A stretch of 64,000 bases of DNA from Iamia sp. SCSIO 61187 (GTDB taxonomy: Bacteria > Actinomycetota > Acidimicrobiia > Acidimicrobiales > Iamiaceae): the NCBI RefSeq assembly GCF_019443745.1, contig NZ_CP050948.1:2528001-2592000 (forward strand). Reading direction: 5' to 3'. Numbering within the stretch: position 1 is the first letter of the stretch; every line of letters starts with the position of its first letter. The position numbers were made by a program, and so were the translations under genes. Below, piece by piece: positions 41,118 to 49,343 of this stretch. A model generated the notes under the pieces. The model searched no databases. It saw nothing but the letters and a program-made list of their open reading frames with translations, and was not told the DNA's origin.

Positions 41118-41477
41118 TCACCCCCGGCGGGCGTTGAGGTAGTTGTAGACGGTGAAGCGGCTGACGCCGAGGGAGTCGGCCACGTCCTCGACCGAGCGCC
41201 GGAAGGCGAAGGCGCCCCGCTCGTCCAGCAACGCCACGGCGCGCTGCTTGTCCTCCCGCGACAGCGTGGCCAGCGGCCCGCCGACCTCGGCCTCGACCTC
41301 CTCGATCAGGGGGGCGAGCCCGGCGCCCCGCTCCGGGAGGCGCAGCCCGCCGACCACCTCGCCCTCCCACTCCAGGGGGATGTCGTCGGCCCGCACCCGG
41401 GTCCGCCCGACGAGCGTCGCGCCCAGGGCGGCCGCCACCGGCTCGAGGGCGGTGAGCAGCGGGTGGCGGGCGGGCAC
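41118..41477 (-). CDS. Small helix-turn-helix regulator, DauR/YheO-like
   Basis: A 119-residue protein. The C-terminal half (LSREDKQRAVALLDERGAFA, then SVEDVADSLGVSRFTVYNYL) matches the HTH_22 domain of DauR/YheO-type regulators. These are normally about 220 residues with an N-terminal PAS-like YheO domain; here only about half of that domain remains (LGATLVGRTRVRADDIPLEW, then GEVVGGLRLP). It is the last gene of the NMT1-type ABC operon (32 bases after the permease) and is the only DNA-binding regulator found in the purine island, so it is a candidate for the shared box (inference). Confidence 0.78.
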   Translation of the reverse strand: MPARHPLLTALEPVAAALGATLVGRTRVRADDIPLEWEGEVVGGLRLPERGAGLAPLIEEVEAEVGGPLATLSREDKQRAVALLDERGAFAFRRSVEDVADSLGVSRFTVYNYLNARRG

Positions 41478-41509
41478 GGCGCCACGGTAGGCCGCGTCGG
41501 GCCGGACCC

Positions 41510-42361
41510 TCAGCCGCCGAGGCGGTCAGGGGCGTACCGGGCCAGCACCGGCTGCTCGACGATGCTCACCAGGGCGGCGAAGACGATCGATGCGATCGTG
41601 ACCACCACGACCGCGGCCCACAGCTGGGCGTACTGGGCGGTGATGGTCGAGTTGACCATCAGGGCCCCGAGCCCGGTGCCGGTCGACAGCCACCCGTTGA
41701 GGATCGAGCCCAGGATGGCGAGGGGGGCGCAGACCTTGGCCGAGGCCATCAGGCTCGGCAGGGCCGACGGGATCCGCAGCTTCACCAGCTGGCGGATGGT
41801 CCCGGCGTTGTAGGCGACGAGCAGCTCGACGGCCTCGGACCGCACCGCCCGCAGCCCGTTCGACACCAGGACCAACGCCGGGAAGAAGGTGATGATCGAG
41901 ATGATGACGAGGCTGCCGAGGGTGCCCCGCCCGAAGACGTAGGCGAACAGGGGGACCATGGCCACGATCGGCACCGACCGCAGGGCCAGGGCGATGGGCA
42001 GGAAGGTCCGCTCCAGCGCCTTGGACAGGGTGAAGGCCACGGCGACGGCCACGGCGGCGGTGATCCCGGTGACGAAGCCCCACCCGGCCTCGGTCAGCGT
42101 CTTGATCGTGGCCTCCCGCAGCTCGGCCTGGCGATCGGGGCCCTGCACCGGGTCGGTGATCCAGTCCCACACCGCGCTGGGCTTCTTGCCGACGTAGGCG
42201 TTCACGTCGAAGGAGTCGAGGAACACGATCCAGAGGCCGAGCAGCAGCCCGGTCACGACGACGAAGGTGACCAGGGCCCGGAGGACACCGACGACGAGGC
42301 GCCCGCCACCCCTCCCCGGCAGGCCCCCGGGGGCGACGGTCGTGATCTGCGGTGCAGTCAT
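41510..42361 (-). CDS. ABC transporter permease (SsuC/TauC type), second
   Basis: A 283-residue permease with a long N-terminal cytoplasmic tail, one helix, a periplasmic loop and a five-helix BPD-transport core. The coupling segment is LLVAYNAGTIRQLVKLRIPSA (EAA-like loop). It pairs with the permease at 42358 and, by inference, with the ATPase at 48449. ATG 42361 overlaps the upstream stop (ATGA). Confidence 0.88.
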   Translation of the reverse strand: MTAPQITTVAPGGLPGRGGGRLVVGVLRALVTFVVVTGLLLGLWIVFLDSFDVNAYVGKKPSAVWDWITDPVQGPDRQAELREATIKTLTEAGWGFVTGITAAVAVAVAFTLSKALERTFLPIALALRSVPIVAMVPLFAYVFGRGTLGSLVIISIITFFPALVLVSNGLRAVRSEAVELLVAYNAGTIRQLVKLRIPSALPSLMASAKVCAPLAILGSILNGWLSTGTGLGALMVNSTITAQYAQLWAAVVVVTIASIVFAALVSIVEQPVLARYAPDRLGG

Positions 42362-43188
42362 CGGCGGGTCTCCAGTCCACGGGGCGCCCAAGGGCTCAGC
42401 AGCCGCCCGACGAGGGCGATGAGGGCGTAGCCGGCGCCGGCCACGAGGGTCGCCACCAGGGCGAGGCCCCAGACCCGGGCCGGATCGGCGTTGGCGCGGG
42501 CCGAGATCAGGGCCACGCCCAGACCGTTGTCGGCGCCACCGATGAACTCGCCGATGATGCCGCCGAGGACGGCGGCCGGCGCCGAGATGCGCAGGGCGGC
42601 GAAGTAGTCGGGCAGGGCCGCCCGGATCCGCACCTTGCGCAGGGCGGCGACCGGTCCGCCGCCGAAGGCCCGGACCATGTCGAGGCTGGTGCGGTCGCAG
42701 GCCCGCAGCCCGACCATGGCCCCGATCATGGTGGTGAGGAACACCGACAGGGCGGCGAGGGCCGATCGGGGGGCGTCGCCGGTCAGGCTGACCTGGAAGA
42801 TGGGCCCCAGGGCGATGATCGGCAGCGAGCTGATGGCCACCGCCACGTGCAGCGCCGGCCGCTCCAGGTGCGGCACGGCGATGGCGACGATCCCGACCAC
42901 GGTCGCGACGAGGTTGCCGTAGAGCCAGCCGGGCCACACCGCCCGCAGGGTCGCCCGGGTGTTGCGGGAGTACACGTCGATGTCGCCCAGCACGTTGCCG
43001 ACCACGTCGGTCACCGGCGGGAACGCCTTCGAGTCCGACAGGAAGGTGCGGGCCGCCACCTCCCACACCACCAGCAGGGCGGCCATGGCCACCACCGACG
43101 GCAGCCACGACAGGTCACCGAGGCGGGCGCCCGACCGGAGCCGGGGGGCCGGCTCCGGTCGGGTCACGGTGGGGGTCGCCGTGCTCAC
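42358..43188 (-). CDS. ABC transporter permease (SsuC/TauC type), first
   Basis: A 276-residue permease with about six helices (SVVAMAALLVVWEVAAR first). The EAA-like loop reads MVRAFGGGPVAALRKVRIRA, and IGEFIGGADNGLG is the usual late motif of nitrate/sulfonate/THI5-type permeases. GTG 43188 overlaps the stop of the receptor gene (GTGA). Part of the receptor-permease-permease-regulator operon. Confidence 0.88.
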   Translation of the reverse strand: MSTATPTVTRPEPAPRLRSGARLGDLSWLPSVVAMAALLVVWEVAARTFLSDSKAFPPVTDVVGNVLGDIDVYSRNTRATLRAVWPGWLYGNLVATVVGIVAIAVPHLERPALHVAVAISSLPIIALGPIFQVSLTGDAPRSALAALSVFLTTMIGAMVGLRACDRTSLDMVRAFGGGPVAALRKVRIRAALPDYFAALRISAPAAVLGGIIGEFIGGADNGLGVALISARANADPARVWGLALVATLVAGAGYALIALVGRLLSPWAPRGLETRR

Positions 43189-44279
43189 GAGCCCCGGAGG
43201 TCGATCCCGTCGGCGTAGACCTCGTCGAGGATCTCGTTGGTGTACAGGTCGGCCGACACCTCGAGCCCCAGGTCGGCGAGGACCGAGAGGTTCCGCTCGA
43301 TGTCCTCCTCCGACATGTAGAACAGGCCGTTCTCGTCGGTGGAGTCCGACTGCTGGAGCTCGATCTGGGCCTCCAGCTCGAGCTTCTGCGACTCGGGGTT
43401 GAGGTCGAGGTCGGCGCCGTACTCCTCGAGGGTCAGCTGGATGGCCAGCTCCTGGTTGGCGATGGCCTCCTGCCACCCCTTGGACTCGGCCCGCATGGCC
43501 GCGACCAGCTTGTCCCGGTCGCCCTCGAGGGTCTCCTCGGTGACGCCGTAGATCTGCTGGTACAGCGTGATCCCGTTGTCCTGGAGGTTGAGCGTGCCCA
43601 CGTCGAGGCCCTTGGTCCGGAGGATGTTGGGCTCGTTGGTGATGAAGCTGAAGAAGCCGTCGACCTCGCCGTTCTCCAGCGGGGTGGGCTCGAAGTCGAC
43701 GGGGACCTTGTTCACCTGGCCCGCGCCGGAGCCCTCCTCGAGCCCGTTCTTGCGCAGGAACGCCTGCCAGATCTGCTCGTTGGCCGTCTGCACGCCGATC
43801 GTCTTGCCGACCATGTCCTCGGGCGTCTCCAGCGGGTTGTCCGCCAGGTAGAGGATGCAGAACGGGTTCTCCTGGAAGTTGGCCCCGATGATCTTGATGG
43901 GCGCCCCGTCGTTGAGGACCGCGTTGGCCCACGTCTCCGAGCCGAGGAACGAGTAGAGGACCTGGCCCTGGATCAGGGGGGCGATGGCGTCGCCCGGCCC
44001 GGCGATGAGGTTCACCGAGCTGAACCCCTCGTCGGCGAAGTAGCCCTCCGAGTCGGCGATGTAGAGACCGGCGAACTCGATGTTCTTGATCCACGACAGC
44101 TGGACGCCGAGCTCGCCGAAGTCGCCACCGCCGCCGCTGCCCGAGCCTCCCGTGCTCGTGTCGTCACCGCTGTCGTCGTCGTCGCCGCACGCCGACAGCA
44201 ACGTCGGCCCCAGTCCCAACAGGACCGCTCCCGCCCCGACGTTGCCGATGAACCGCCTGCGACTGATCCCCGTGCTCAT
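43185..44279 (-). CDS. NMT1/THI5-like ABC substrate-binding lipoprotein (Tat type)
   Basis: A 364-residue receptor. The signal has a twin-arginine motif (SRRRFIGNVGAG) and ends in a lipobox LLSAC, so it is probably exported folded and then lipidated. The binding domain begins VQLSWIKNIEFAGLYIADSE and contains GPGDAIAPLIQGQ and NPFCILYLADNPLETPEDMV, typical of NMT1/THI5-like proteins that bind pyrimidines, riboflavin-like rings or other heterocycles. GGAGG lies before ATG 44279. Copy b of the shared box is 119 bases upstream. Confidence 0.88.
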   Translation of the reverse strand: MSTGISRRRFIGNVGAGAVLLGLGPTLLSACGDDDDSGDDTSTGGSGSGGGGDFGELGVQLSWIKNIEFAGLYIADSEGYFADEGFSSVNLIAGPGDAIAPLIQGQVLYSFLGSETWANAVLNDGAPIKIIGANFQENPFCILYLADNPLETPEDMVGKTIGVQTANEQIWQAFLRKNGLEEGSGAGQVNKVPVDFEPTPLENGEVDGFFSFITNEPNILRTKGLDVGTLNLQDNGITLYQQIYGVTEETLEGDRDKLVAAMRAESKGWQEAIANQELAIQLTLEEYGADLDLNPESQKLELEAQIELQQSDSTDENGLFYMSEEDIERNLSVLADLGLEVSADLYTNEILDEVYADGIDLRGS

Positions 44280-44397
44280 CACACCTCCGCGCCCCGGACG
44301 CTGGGACCGGCGCCGTGCCGGCCACCTGCGGGGCGACGGCACCGTCGCAACGAGCCGTTTCCCGGCCGTTGCCGCGATGAGAACGGCCCGTGAACGG

Positions 44398-44414
44398 TTC
44401 AACAGGTTGTTGAC
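44398..44414. promoter_or_regulatory. Shared box, copy b (TTCAACAGGTTGTTGAC)
   Basis: It lies between the divergent NMT1-type importer operon and the deaminase gene 44445. It is related to copies a and f (shared TTCAACA at the left) and overlaps the -35 of the rightward promoter. Confidence 0.5.
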
Positions 44415-44438
44415 GCGTCGGGCGCCCGTCCCCAGATT
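44410..44438 (+). promoter_or_regulatory. Leaderless promoter TTGACG-17-CAGATT
   Basis: The -35 TTGACG (44410-44415) and -10 CAGATT (44433-44438) have the ideal 17-base spacing. GTG 44445 follows after six bases, so the mRNA probably has no leader. The -35 overlaps the box. Confidence 0.6.
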
Positions 44439-44444
44439 GGCGCC

Positions 44445-45782
44445 GTGACCACCCTCCTCCGCAACGGCATCGTCCTCCCCATGACCGGCGGGCGGACGCT
44501 CCTCGACCCGGGGTCGGTCCTGGTCGAGGGGACCGACATCGTCGCCGTCGGTCCCGTGGCCGAGGTCGACACCGACCCCCGCGCCGCCGGCGCCGAGGTC
44601 GTCGACCTCACCGGCCACGCCGTCCTGCCCGGGCTCCACAACTGCCACCTGCACTCCGGGCTGCTCCGCGGCACGGCCGAGTCGCTGTCGCTCTGGGACT
44701 GGCTCAAGACCTACGTCGACCCGGCCCACCGGGCCCTCACCCCCGAGATCGCCCGGGTGGCGTCGCTCCACTGCTACGCCGAGGGGCTGCTGGCGGGGAC
44801 GACGTCGGTGATGGACATGTGGCGGTTCATGGAGGGCTCGGCCGAGGTCGCCGACCGGCTCGGGCTCCGGGCCACGCTCGTCCCCTACGTGGCCGACGAG
44901 GAGGGCTACGACTACTTCGAGACGATCGAGACCAACCGGCGGCTCCTGGAGACCCACGCGGTCGCGGCCGATGGTCGGGTGCGCTCGTGGGTCGGGCTCG
45001 AGCACCTCCTCTACTGCACCCCGACGGCGTTCCGGGCCGCGGCCGACCTGGCCGAGGAGTTCGGCACCGGCATCCACACCCACTCGTCGGAGTCGCTGTG
45101 GGAGGTGCAGGAGAGCCTGACCCGGTTCGGGCGTCGGCCCGTCGAGGAGCTCCACAACCGGGGCGTCCTCGGCGAGCGGACGGTCGTGGCGCACTGCGTG
45201 TGGCTCGACGACCGGGAGATCCAGGTGCTGGCCGCGACGGGCACGTCGGTGGCCCACTGCCCGTGCTCGAACATGAAGCTGTCGTCGGGGCCGGCCCGGG
45301 TGGGTGCCATGCGCGCCGCCGGCATCGCCGTGGGCCTGGGGAGCGACGGCGAGAAGGAGAACAACAACCTCGACCTCCTCGAGGAGATGAAGTTCGCCTC
45401 CCTGCTCCAGAAGGTGACCACCCTCGACCCCACCACCGGCGACCCGTGGGACGTCTTGACCATGGCCACGATCGAGGGGGCCCGGGCCCTCGGCCTCGAC
45501 GCCGTCACCGGGTCCCTCGAGGTCGGCAAGCGGGCCGACATCGCCACCGTCGACCTGCGCGGGCTGCACACCACCCCGATCCTCCACGGTGCCGACCAGA
45601 ACGTCCCCGCCCACCTCGTGTTCTCGGCCTCGGGTCGTGACGTCCGCGACGTCTGGGTCGACGGACGCCGACTCGTGGCCGGCGGCCAGCCGACCACCTT
45701 CGACGTGGCGTCGGTGCGGGCCGAGGCCCAGGCCGCCGCCGAGGAGCTCTTCGCCAGGCGAGCGGCTCTGACCAAGAGCTGA
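44445..45782 (+). CDS. COG0402 amidohydrolase/deaminase (TrzN/SAH-deaminase-like)
   Basis: A 445-residue amidohydrolase. Metal and catalytic residues are complete: HxH in PGLHNCHLHSG, HxHxxE in GIHTHSSESLW, His in VVAHCVWLDD, and Asp in GLGSDGEKE, with CPCSNMKL after it. The group includes S-adenosylhomocysteine/adenosine deaminases, guanine deaminase and triazine hydrolases, all acting on purine-like rings. GTG 44445 is preceded by a well-formed leaderless promoter and copy b of the shared box. Exact substrate unknown. Confidence 0.85.
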   Translation: MTTLLRNGIVLPMTGGRTLLDPGSVLVEGTDIVAVGPVAEVDTDPRAAGAEVVDLTGHAVLPGLHNCHLHSGLLRGTAESLSLWDWLKTYVDPAHRALTPEIARVASLHCYAEGLLAGTTSVMDMWRFMEGSAEVADRLGLRATLVPYVADEEGYDYFETIETNRRLLETHAVAADGRVRSWVGLEHLLYCTPTAFRAAADLAEEFGTGIHTHSSESLWEVQESLTRFGRRPVEELHNRGVLGERTVVAHCVWLDDREIQVLAATGTSVAHCPCSNMKLSSGPARVGAMRAAGIAVGLGSDGEKENNNLDLLEEMKFASLLQKVTTLDPTTGDPWDVLTMATIEGARALGLDAVTGSLEVGKRADIATVDLRGLHTTPILHGADQNVPAHLVFSASGRDVRDVWVDGRRLVAGGQPTTFDVASVRAEAQAAAEELFARRAALTKS

Positions 45783-45844
45783 CCCGCGACGAGAGCTGAC
45801 CCGCGCACGGGGGGTCAGACCCACTCCGACCGGTCTCGGTTGGG

Positions 45845-46939
45845 TCAGGTCGGTCCGTCGGGTCGGAGTGCGTCGGACCCCACCTGTGGACGACTGCCGG
45901 GCCTCAGAGCCTCTCGGGCGGCTTCGGTGCGGGCTCGGAGGGCGGCCTTGGCGGCCGGGTCGAGCCAGCAGGCCTCGACGCCGTCGAGGGCGATGTCGAC
46001 CATCTGGTCCCACCCCCACCCGAACGCGGTGGCCACGTTGCGGTACTCGAGCCCGAGGTCGAGGTCGGTGAGCGACGGGTCGTCTGTGTTGAGCGTGGCC
46101 AGCAGCCCGCGGGACCGCATCTCGGGGTAGACGTGGTCGGCCAGGGTCGGGAAGGCGTTGGCGATGCGGATGTTCGAGCTGGGGCACACGGTCAGGGCGA
46201 TCTGCTCGTCGACGAACCGCTGGGTCACGTCGTGGTCGGCCAGGATCGACAGGCCGTGGTCGATGCGCTCGGCCCCCAGGAGGTCGACGCAGGCGGCGAT
46301 GGCGGCGGGACCCGAGTCCTCCCCCTGGTGGGCGGTCCGTCGCAGCCCCGCCGCCCCGGCCCGCCCGAAGGCCTCGGCGTACCAGCCCGGCTCCTGGCCG
46401 ATCTCGGTCGAGTCGTAGCCCACCCCGATCACCCGCTCGGCGCCGGGGGCCCCGGCCCGACGCAGCTCGACGAGGGCGTCGACCTGCTCCTCGGCGGCCC
46501 GGGCGCCGAAGTCGCGGTCGAAGTCGAGGATCAGGCGCACGACGACGCCGGTCTCGGCCTCCGCGGCGGCCAGGCCCTCGTCCAGCCCCGCCACCACGTC
46601 GCCCAGCCGTTGCCCGGCGGCCAGGTGGCGGGCCGGGGTGAAGAAGCTCTCCCGGTAGGCCAGGCCGTGGGCGGCGCCGTCGACGGCCGACTCGTAGCCG
46701 AGCCGGGCCCAGTCGTCGCGGGTGGCCAGGACCGACTGGACCAGCCAGAACACCTCCAGGAACCCGGTCAGGGAGTCGTAGCGGTAGAGCTCGGTCGGGT
46801 CGGCGACCGGGAGGGCGACGCCGTTCGCCCGGGCCAGCTCGGCCACCGTCGTCGCCCGCATCGTCCCCTCGACGTGGCAGTGGAGCTCCACCTTGGGGAG
46901 CCGCTCCAGGGCCTCGTCGAGGTTCGGCGACCCGCTCAC
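45845..46939 (-). CDS. Adenosine deaminase family protein 1
   Basis: A 364-residue member of the adenosine/adenine/AMP deaminase family. Zinc ligands are in PKVELHCHVEG (His20, His22), the catalytic His/Glu pair in RTAHQGED, the next His in RIDHGLSI, and the DD pair in LNTDDPSL. All catalytic residues are kept. The HQGE in place of the usual HAGE suggests a substrate other than plain adenosine. The GTG start overlaps the stop of the 8-oxoguanine-deaminase-like gene (GTGA), so the two are coexpressed. It is most similar in the window to the gene at 55561. Confidence 0.88.
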   Translation of the reverse strand: MSGSPNLDEALERLPKVELHCHVEGTMRATTVAELARANGVALPVADPTELYRYDSLTGFLEVFWLVQSVLATRDDWARLGYESAVDGAAHGLAYRESFFTPARHLAAGQRLGDVVAGLDEGLAAAEAETGVVVRLILDFDRDFGARAAEEQVDALVELRRAGAPGAERVIGVGYDSTEIGQEPGWYAEAFGRAGAAGLRRTAHQGEDSGPAAIAACVDLLGAERIDHGLSILADHDVTQRFVDEQIALTVCPSSNIRIANAFPTLADHVYPEMRSRGLLATLNTDDPSLTDLDLGLEYRNVATAFGWGWDQMVDIALDGVEACWLDPAAKAALRARTEAAREALRPGSRPQVGSDALRPDGPT

Positions 46940-48336
46940 GCCGGGGCCTGCATGGCCTCGGCCACCGCGGTGTGGCGGCGGAGGACGTCCTCGACCCCGG
47001 GGGGGACCAGCTGGCCGTCCTCCACGACCGCCCGCCCGGCCACCACCGTGTGGCGCGCCGCCACCGGACCGCAGCGCAGCCAGGCCTCGACCGGGTCGGT
47101 GATGGCCCCGGCGAAGGCGATGCCCTCCAGCGGCCAGCAGACCAGGTCACCGGCGGCCCCGACGGTCAGCTCGCCCAGCTCGCCGGCCCGACCGAGGCAC
47201 GCCGCCGACCCGCGGGTGGCGATCTCGAGGGCGTCGCGGGCGCCGGTCGACTCGGGGCCGCCGCGCATCCTCCCGAGGAGCAGGGCGTTGCGCGCCTCCA
47301 TCCAGAGCGACGCCGAGTCGGTCGACGCCGACCCGTCGCAGCCCAGGCCCACGGGCACGCCGGCGGCCCGGAAGTCCGACACGGGGGCGATGCCGCCGCC
47401 GCCGATCATCATGTTCGAGCTCGGGCAGTGGGCGACGCCCGTCCCCCACCGCCCCATGCGGGCGATCTCGTCGGCGTTCGGGTAGATGCAGTGGGCGACC
47501 CACGAGCGGTCGGTCCCCCACCCCACCTCCTCGAACTGCTCGATCGTCCGCCGCCCGAAGGTCTCCATGGCGAAGGTGTCCTCGTCGGGGTCCTCGGCCA
47601 GGTGGGTGTGGAGGCGCACGTCGAGGCGCTCGGCCAGCTCGGCCGTCTGCTGCATCAGCGACGGCGTCACCGAGAACGGCGAGCACGGCGCCAGGGCGAT
47701 CCGCACCATCGCTCCCCACGACGGGTCGTGGTGCAGACCGACCAGCCGTTCGCTGTCGGCCAGGATCTCGTCGTCGGACTGGACGACCGAGTCCGGGGGC
47801 AGGCCGCCGTCCTTCTGGGACAGGCTCATCGACCCCCGGGTGGGGTGGAACCGCATCCCCAGCTCGACGGCGGCCCGGATCTCGGCCGAGATGAGGTCGC
47901 CGCCGCCCTTGGGGTGGACGTAGAGGTGGTCGGTCGAGGTCGTGCACCCCCCGAGGGCCAGCTCGGCCAGGCCGACCCACGCCGAGAGGTACGCCGCCTC
48001 CTCGTCGAGCCGGCTCCACAGCGGGTACAGGGTGGTGAGCCAGCCGAACAGGGTCGCCTTGGTGGCGGGCCGGTGCGAGCGGGTGAGGTTCTGGTAGATG
48101 TGGTGGTGGGTGTTGATGAGGCCCGGCGTGACCAGGCACCCGTCGGCCCGCAGGGTCCGGGCGGCCGCCGGCTCCGTGCCCGGGCCCCCGACCCCGCTGA
48201 CGAGACCGTCGGTGATCGCCACCCACCCGCCGGCGATCTCCCGGCGCTCGTCGTCGACGGTGGCGACCAGGTCGGCTCCGGCCACCAGCAGGTCGGCCGG
48301 GCGGTCGGACAGGTCGGCGTCAGGTGGGGGCGTCAT
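46936..48336 (-). CDS. 8-oxoguanine deaminase-like amidohydrolase
   Basis: A 466-residue COG0402 enzyme. The metal motif TPGLINTHHHIYQNLTR is close to that of 8-oxoguanine deaminases (PA0142 type), with HTHLAEDPDED, HCIYPN, PSSNMM and GLGCDGSAS completing the site. It would deaminate 8-oxoguanine or a related 2-aminopurine to a more oxidised purine for entry into xanthine/urate metabolism. A leaderless promoter and copy c of the shared box lie upstream. It is cotranscribed with adenosine deaminase 1. Confidence 0.85.
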   Translation of the reverse strand: MTPPPDADLSDRPADLLVAGADLVATVDDERREIAGGWVAITDGLVSGVGGPGTEPAAARTLRADGCLVTPGLINTHHHIYQNLTRSHRPATKATLFGWLTTLYPLWSRLDEEAAYLSAWVGLAELALGGCTTSTDHLYVHPKGGGDLISAEIRAAVELGMRFHPTRGSMSLSQKDGGLPPDSVVQSDDEILADSERLVGLHHDPSWGAMVRIALAPCSPFSVTPSLMQQTAELAERLDVRLHTHLAEDPDEDTFAMETFGRRTIEQFEEVGWGTDRSWVAHCIYPNADEIARMGRWGTGVAHCPSSNMMIGGGGIAPVSDFRAAGVPVGLGCDGSASTDSASLWMEARNALLLGRMRGGPESTGARDALEIATRGSAACLGRAGELGELTVGAAGDLVCWPLEGIAFAGAITDPVEAWLRCGPVAARHTVVAGRAVVEDGQLVPPGVEDVLRRHTAVAEAMQAPA

Positions 48337-48344
48337 GGGGGGGC

Positions 48345-48373
48345 ATGGTGTGGGCCCCCGCCCGCGCCGTCAA
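48345..48373 (-). promoter_or_regulatory. Leaderless promoter TTGACG-17-CACCAT
   Basis: Read leftward, TTGACG (48373-48368), a 17-base spacer and CACCAT (48350-48345) end eight bases before ATG 48336. The shared box starts 14-15 bases behind the -35. Confidence 0.6.
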
Positions 48374-48387
48374 CCACCCGGTCGGCC

Positions 48388-48415
48388 GTTCACGCGCCGT
48401 TGACAGATCTGCAAC
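48388..48415. promoter_or_regulatory. Shared box, copy c (GTTCACGCGCC + GTTGACAGATCTGCAAC)
   Basis: It lies between the divergent 8-oxoguanine-deaminase-like and ABC ATPase genes. The first 22 bases match copy d at 20 positions. TTCAC and TTGACA are 11 bases apart, as in copies d and e. Confidence 0.7.
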
Positions 48416-48436
48416 AGGTGGCCGGAGGGCCCTCCG

Positions 48437-48442
48437 TACAGT
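48437..48442 (+). promoter_or_regulatory. -10 element (TACAGT) of a leaderless promoter
   Basis: TACAGT ends six bases before ATG 48449. No good -35 is seen 17 bases upstream, and copy c is centred near -42 (17-base core 48399-48415), which suggests activator dependence. Confidence 0.5.
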
Positions 48443-48448
48443 CGCCCC

Positions 48449-49321
48449 ATGCCCGAGACGCTCCCCGCGCCCGCCACCGCCACCATCGGCGAGGAGGCCC
48501 CCAAGACCGCCTTCTCCGCCCCGGGCGCGGTGCCCCGCGGAGGGCTGGGCATCGTCCTGGAGGGCCTCACCAAGCAGTTCTCGATCAAGCGGTCCACCGT
48601 CACCGCCCTCGACGACGTCAGCCTGGCCACCCCCGACGGGGCCTTCGTCGCCCTCCTCGGGCCGTCGGGCTGCGGCAAGTCCACCATCCTGCGGATCCTG
48701 GCCGACCTCGAGCAGCCGACCTCCGGCCGGGCCCTCGTGCACGGCCAGGCCCCGTCGGTCGCCCGGCGGGGCAACCACCTGGGCATCGCATTCCAGGACC
48801 CGGCCCTGCTGCCGTGGCGCTCGGTCCGGGCCAACATCAAGCTCCCGCTCGAGGTCAGCGGGGTCAAGGTCCCGCCCGGCACCGTCGACGAGCTGATCAG
48901 CCTGGTCGGCCTCGAGGGGTTCGAGGACGCCCGCCCGGCCCAGCTGTCCGGGGGCATGCGCCAGCGGGTCGCCATCGCCCGGGCCCTGATCGTCGAGCCC
49001 GAGATCCTCCTCCTCGACGAGCCCTTCGGGGCCCTCGACGAGATGACCCGCCAGCACCTCAACCTCGAGCTCCAGCGCATCTGGACCGAGCGGGCGACCA
49101 CCACCCTCCTCGTGACCCACTCCATCTCCGAGGCGGTGTTCCTGGCCGACGTGGTCGCGGTGATGAGCGCCCGCCCCGGCCGCATCGTGGCCGAGGTCCC
49201 GATCGATCTGCCCCGCCCGCGGACGCCCGAGATGATGCGGACCCCGGCCTTCCACGAGATCGAGGACACCCTGGCCCGGCTGCTCTTCACCGAGTCCCGA
49301 CCGCAGGCCGACGCCGTCTGA
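48449..49321 (+). CDS. ABC transporter ATPase (SsuB/TauB type)
   Basis: A 290-residue ATPase with an N-terminal extension of about 30 residues. It has Walker [10 protein letters not shown], the Q-loop [10 protein letters not shown], signature [15 protein letters not shown], Walker [13 protein letters not shown] and the H-loop VTHSISEA, all typical of nitrate/sulfonate/taurine/THI5-type importers. The receptor-permease operon at 41510-44279 lacks an ATPase, and no permease lies next to this gene, so it most likely completes that importer. Both share the box upstream. Confidence 0.88.
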   Translation: MPETLPAPATATIGEEAPKTAFSAPGAVPRGGLGIVLEGLTKQFSIKRSTVTALDDVSLATPDGAFVALLGPSGCGKSTILRILADLEQPTSGRALVHGQAPSVARRGNHLGIAFQDPALLPWRSVRANIKLPLEVSGVKVPPGTVDELISLVGLEGFEDARPAQLSGGMRQRVAIARALIVEPEILLLDEPFGALDEMTRQHLNLELQRIWTERATTTLLVTHSISEAVFLADVVAVMSARPGRIVAEVPIDLPRPRTPEMMRTPAFHEIEDTLARLLFTESRPQADAV

Positions 49322-49343
49322 TCCCCGCCCGGCTCCGGCGGCC

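Noticed and set aside
43185..47150. Single 1321-codon frame ending in the NMT1-like receptor
   Set aside because: Only the last 364 codons (from ATG 44279) carry a signal peptide and receptor fold; the rest is antisense to the deaminase 44445 or in the wrong frame for the genes at 45845-48336.
48400..48405. TTGACA at 48400 (and 52452, 58513) read as a normal rightward -35
   Set aside because: No -10 is found 16-18 bases downstream; the -10 hexamers at 48437 and 52489 are 31 bases away, and 58513 has no rightward gene. An operator role fits better.
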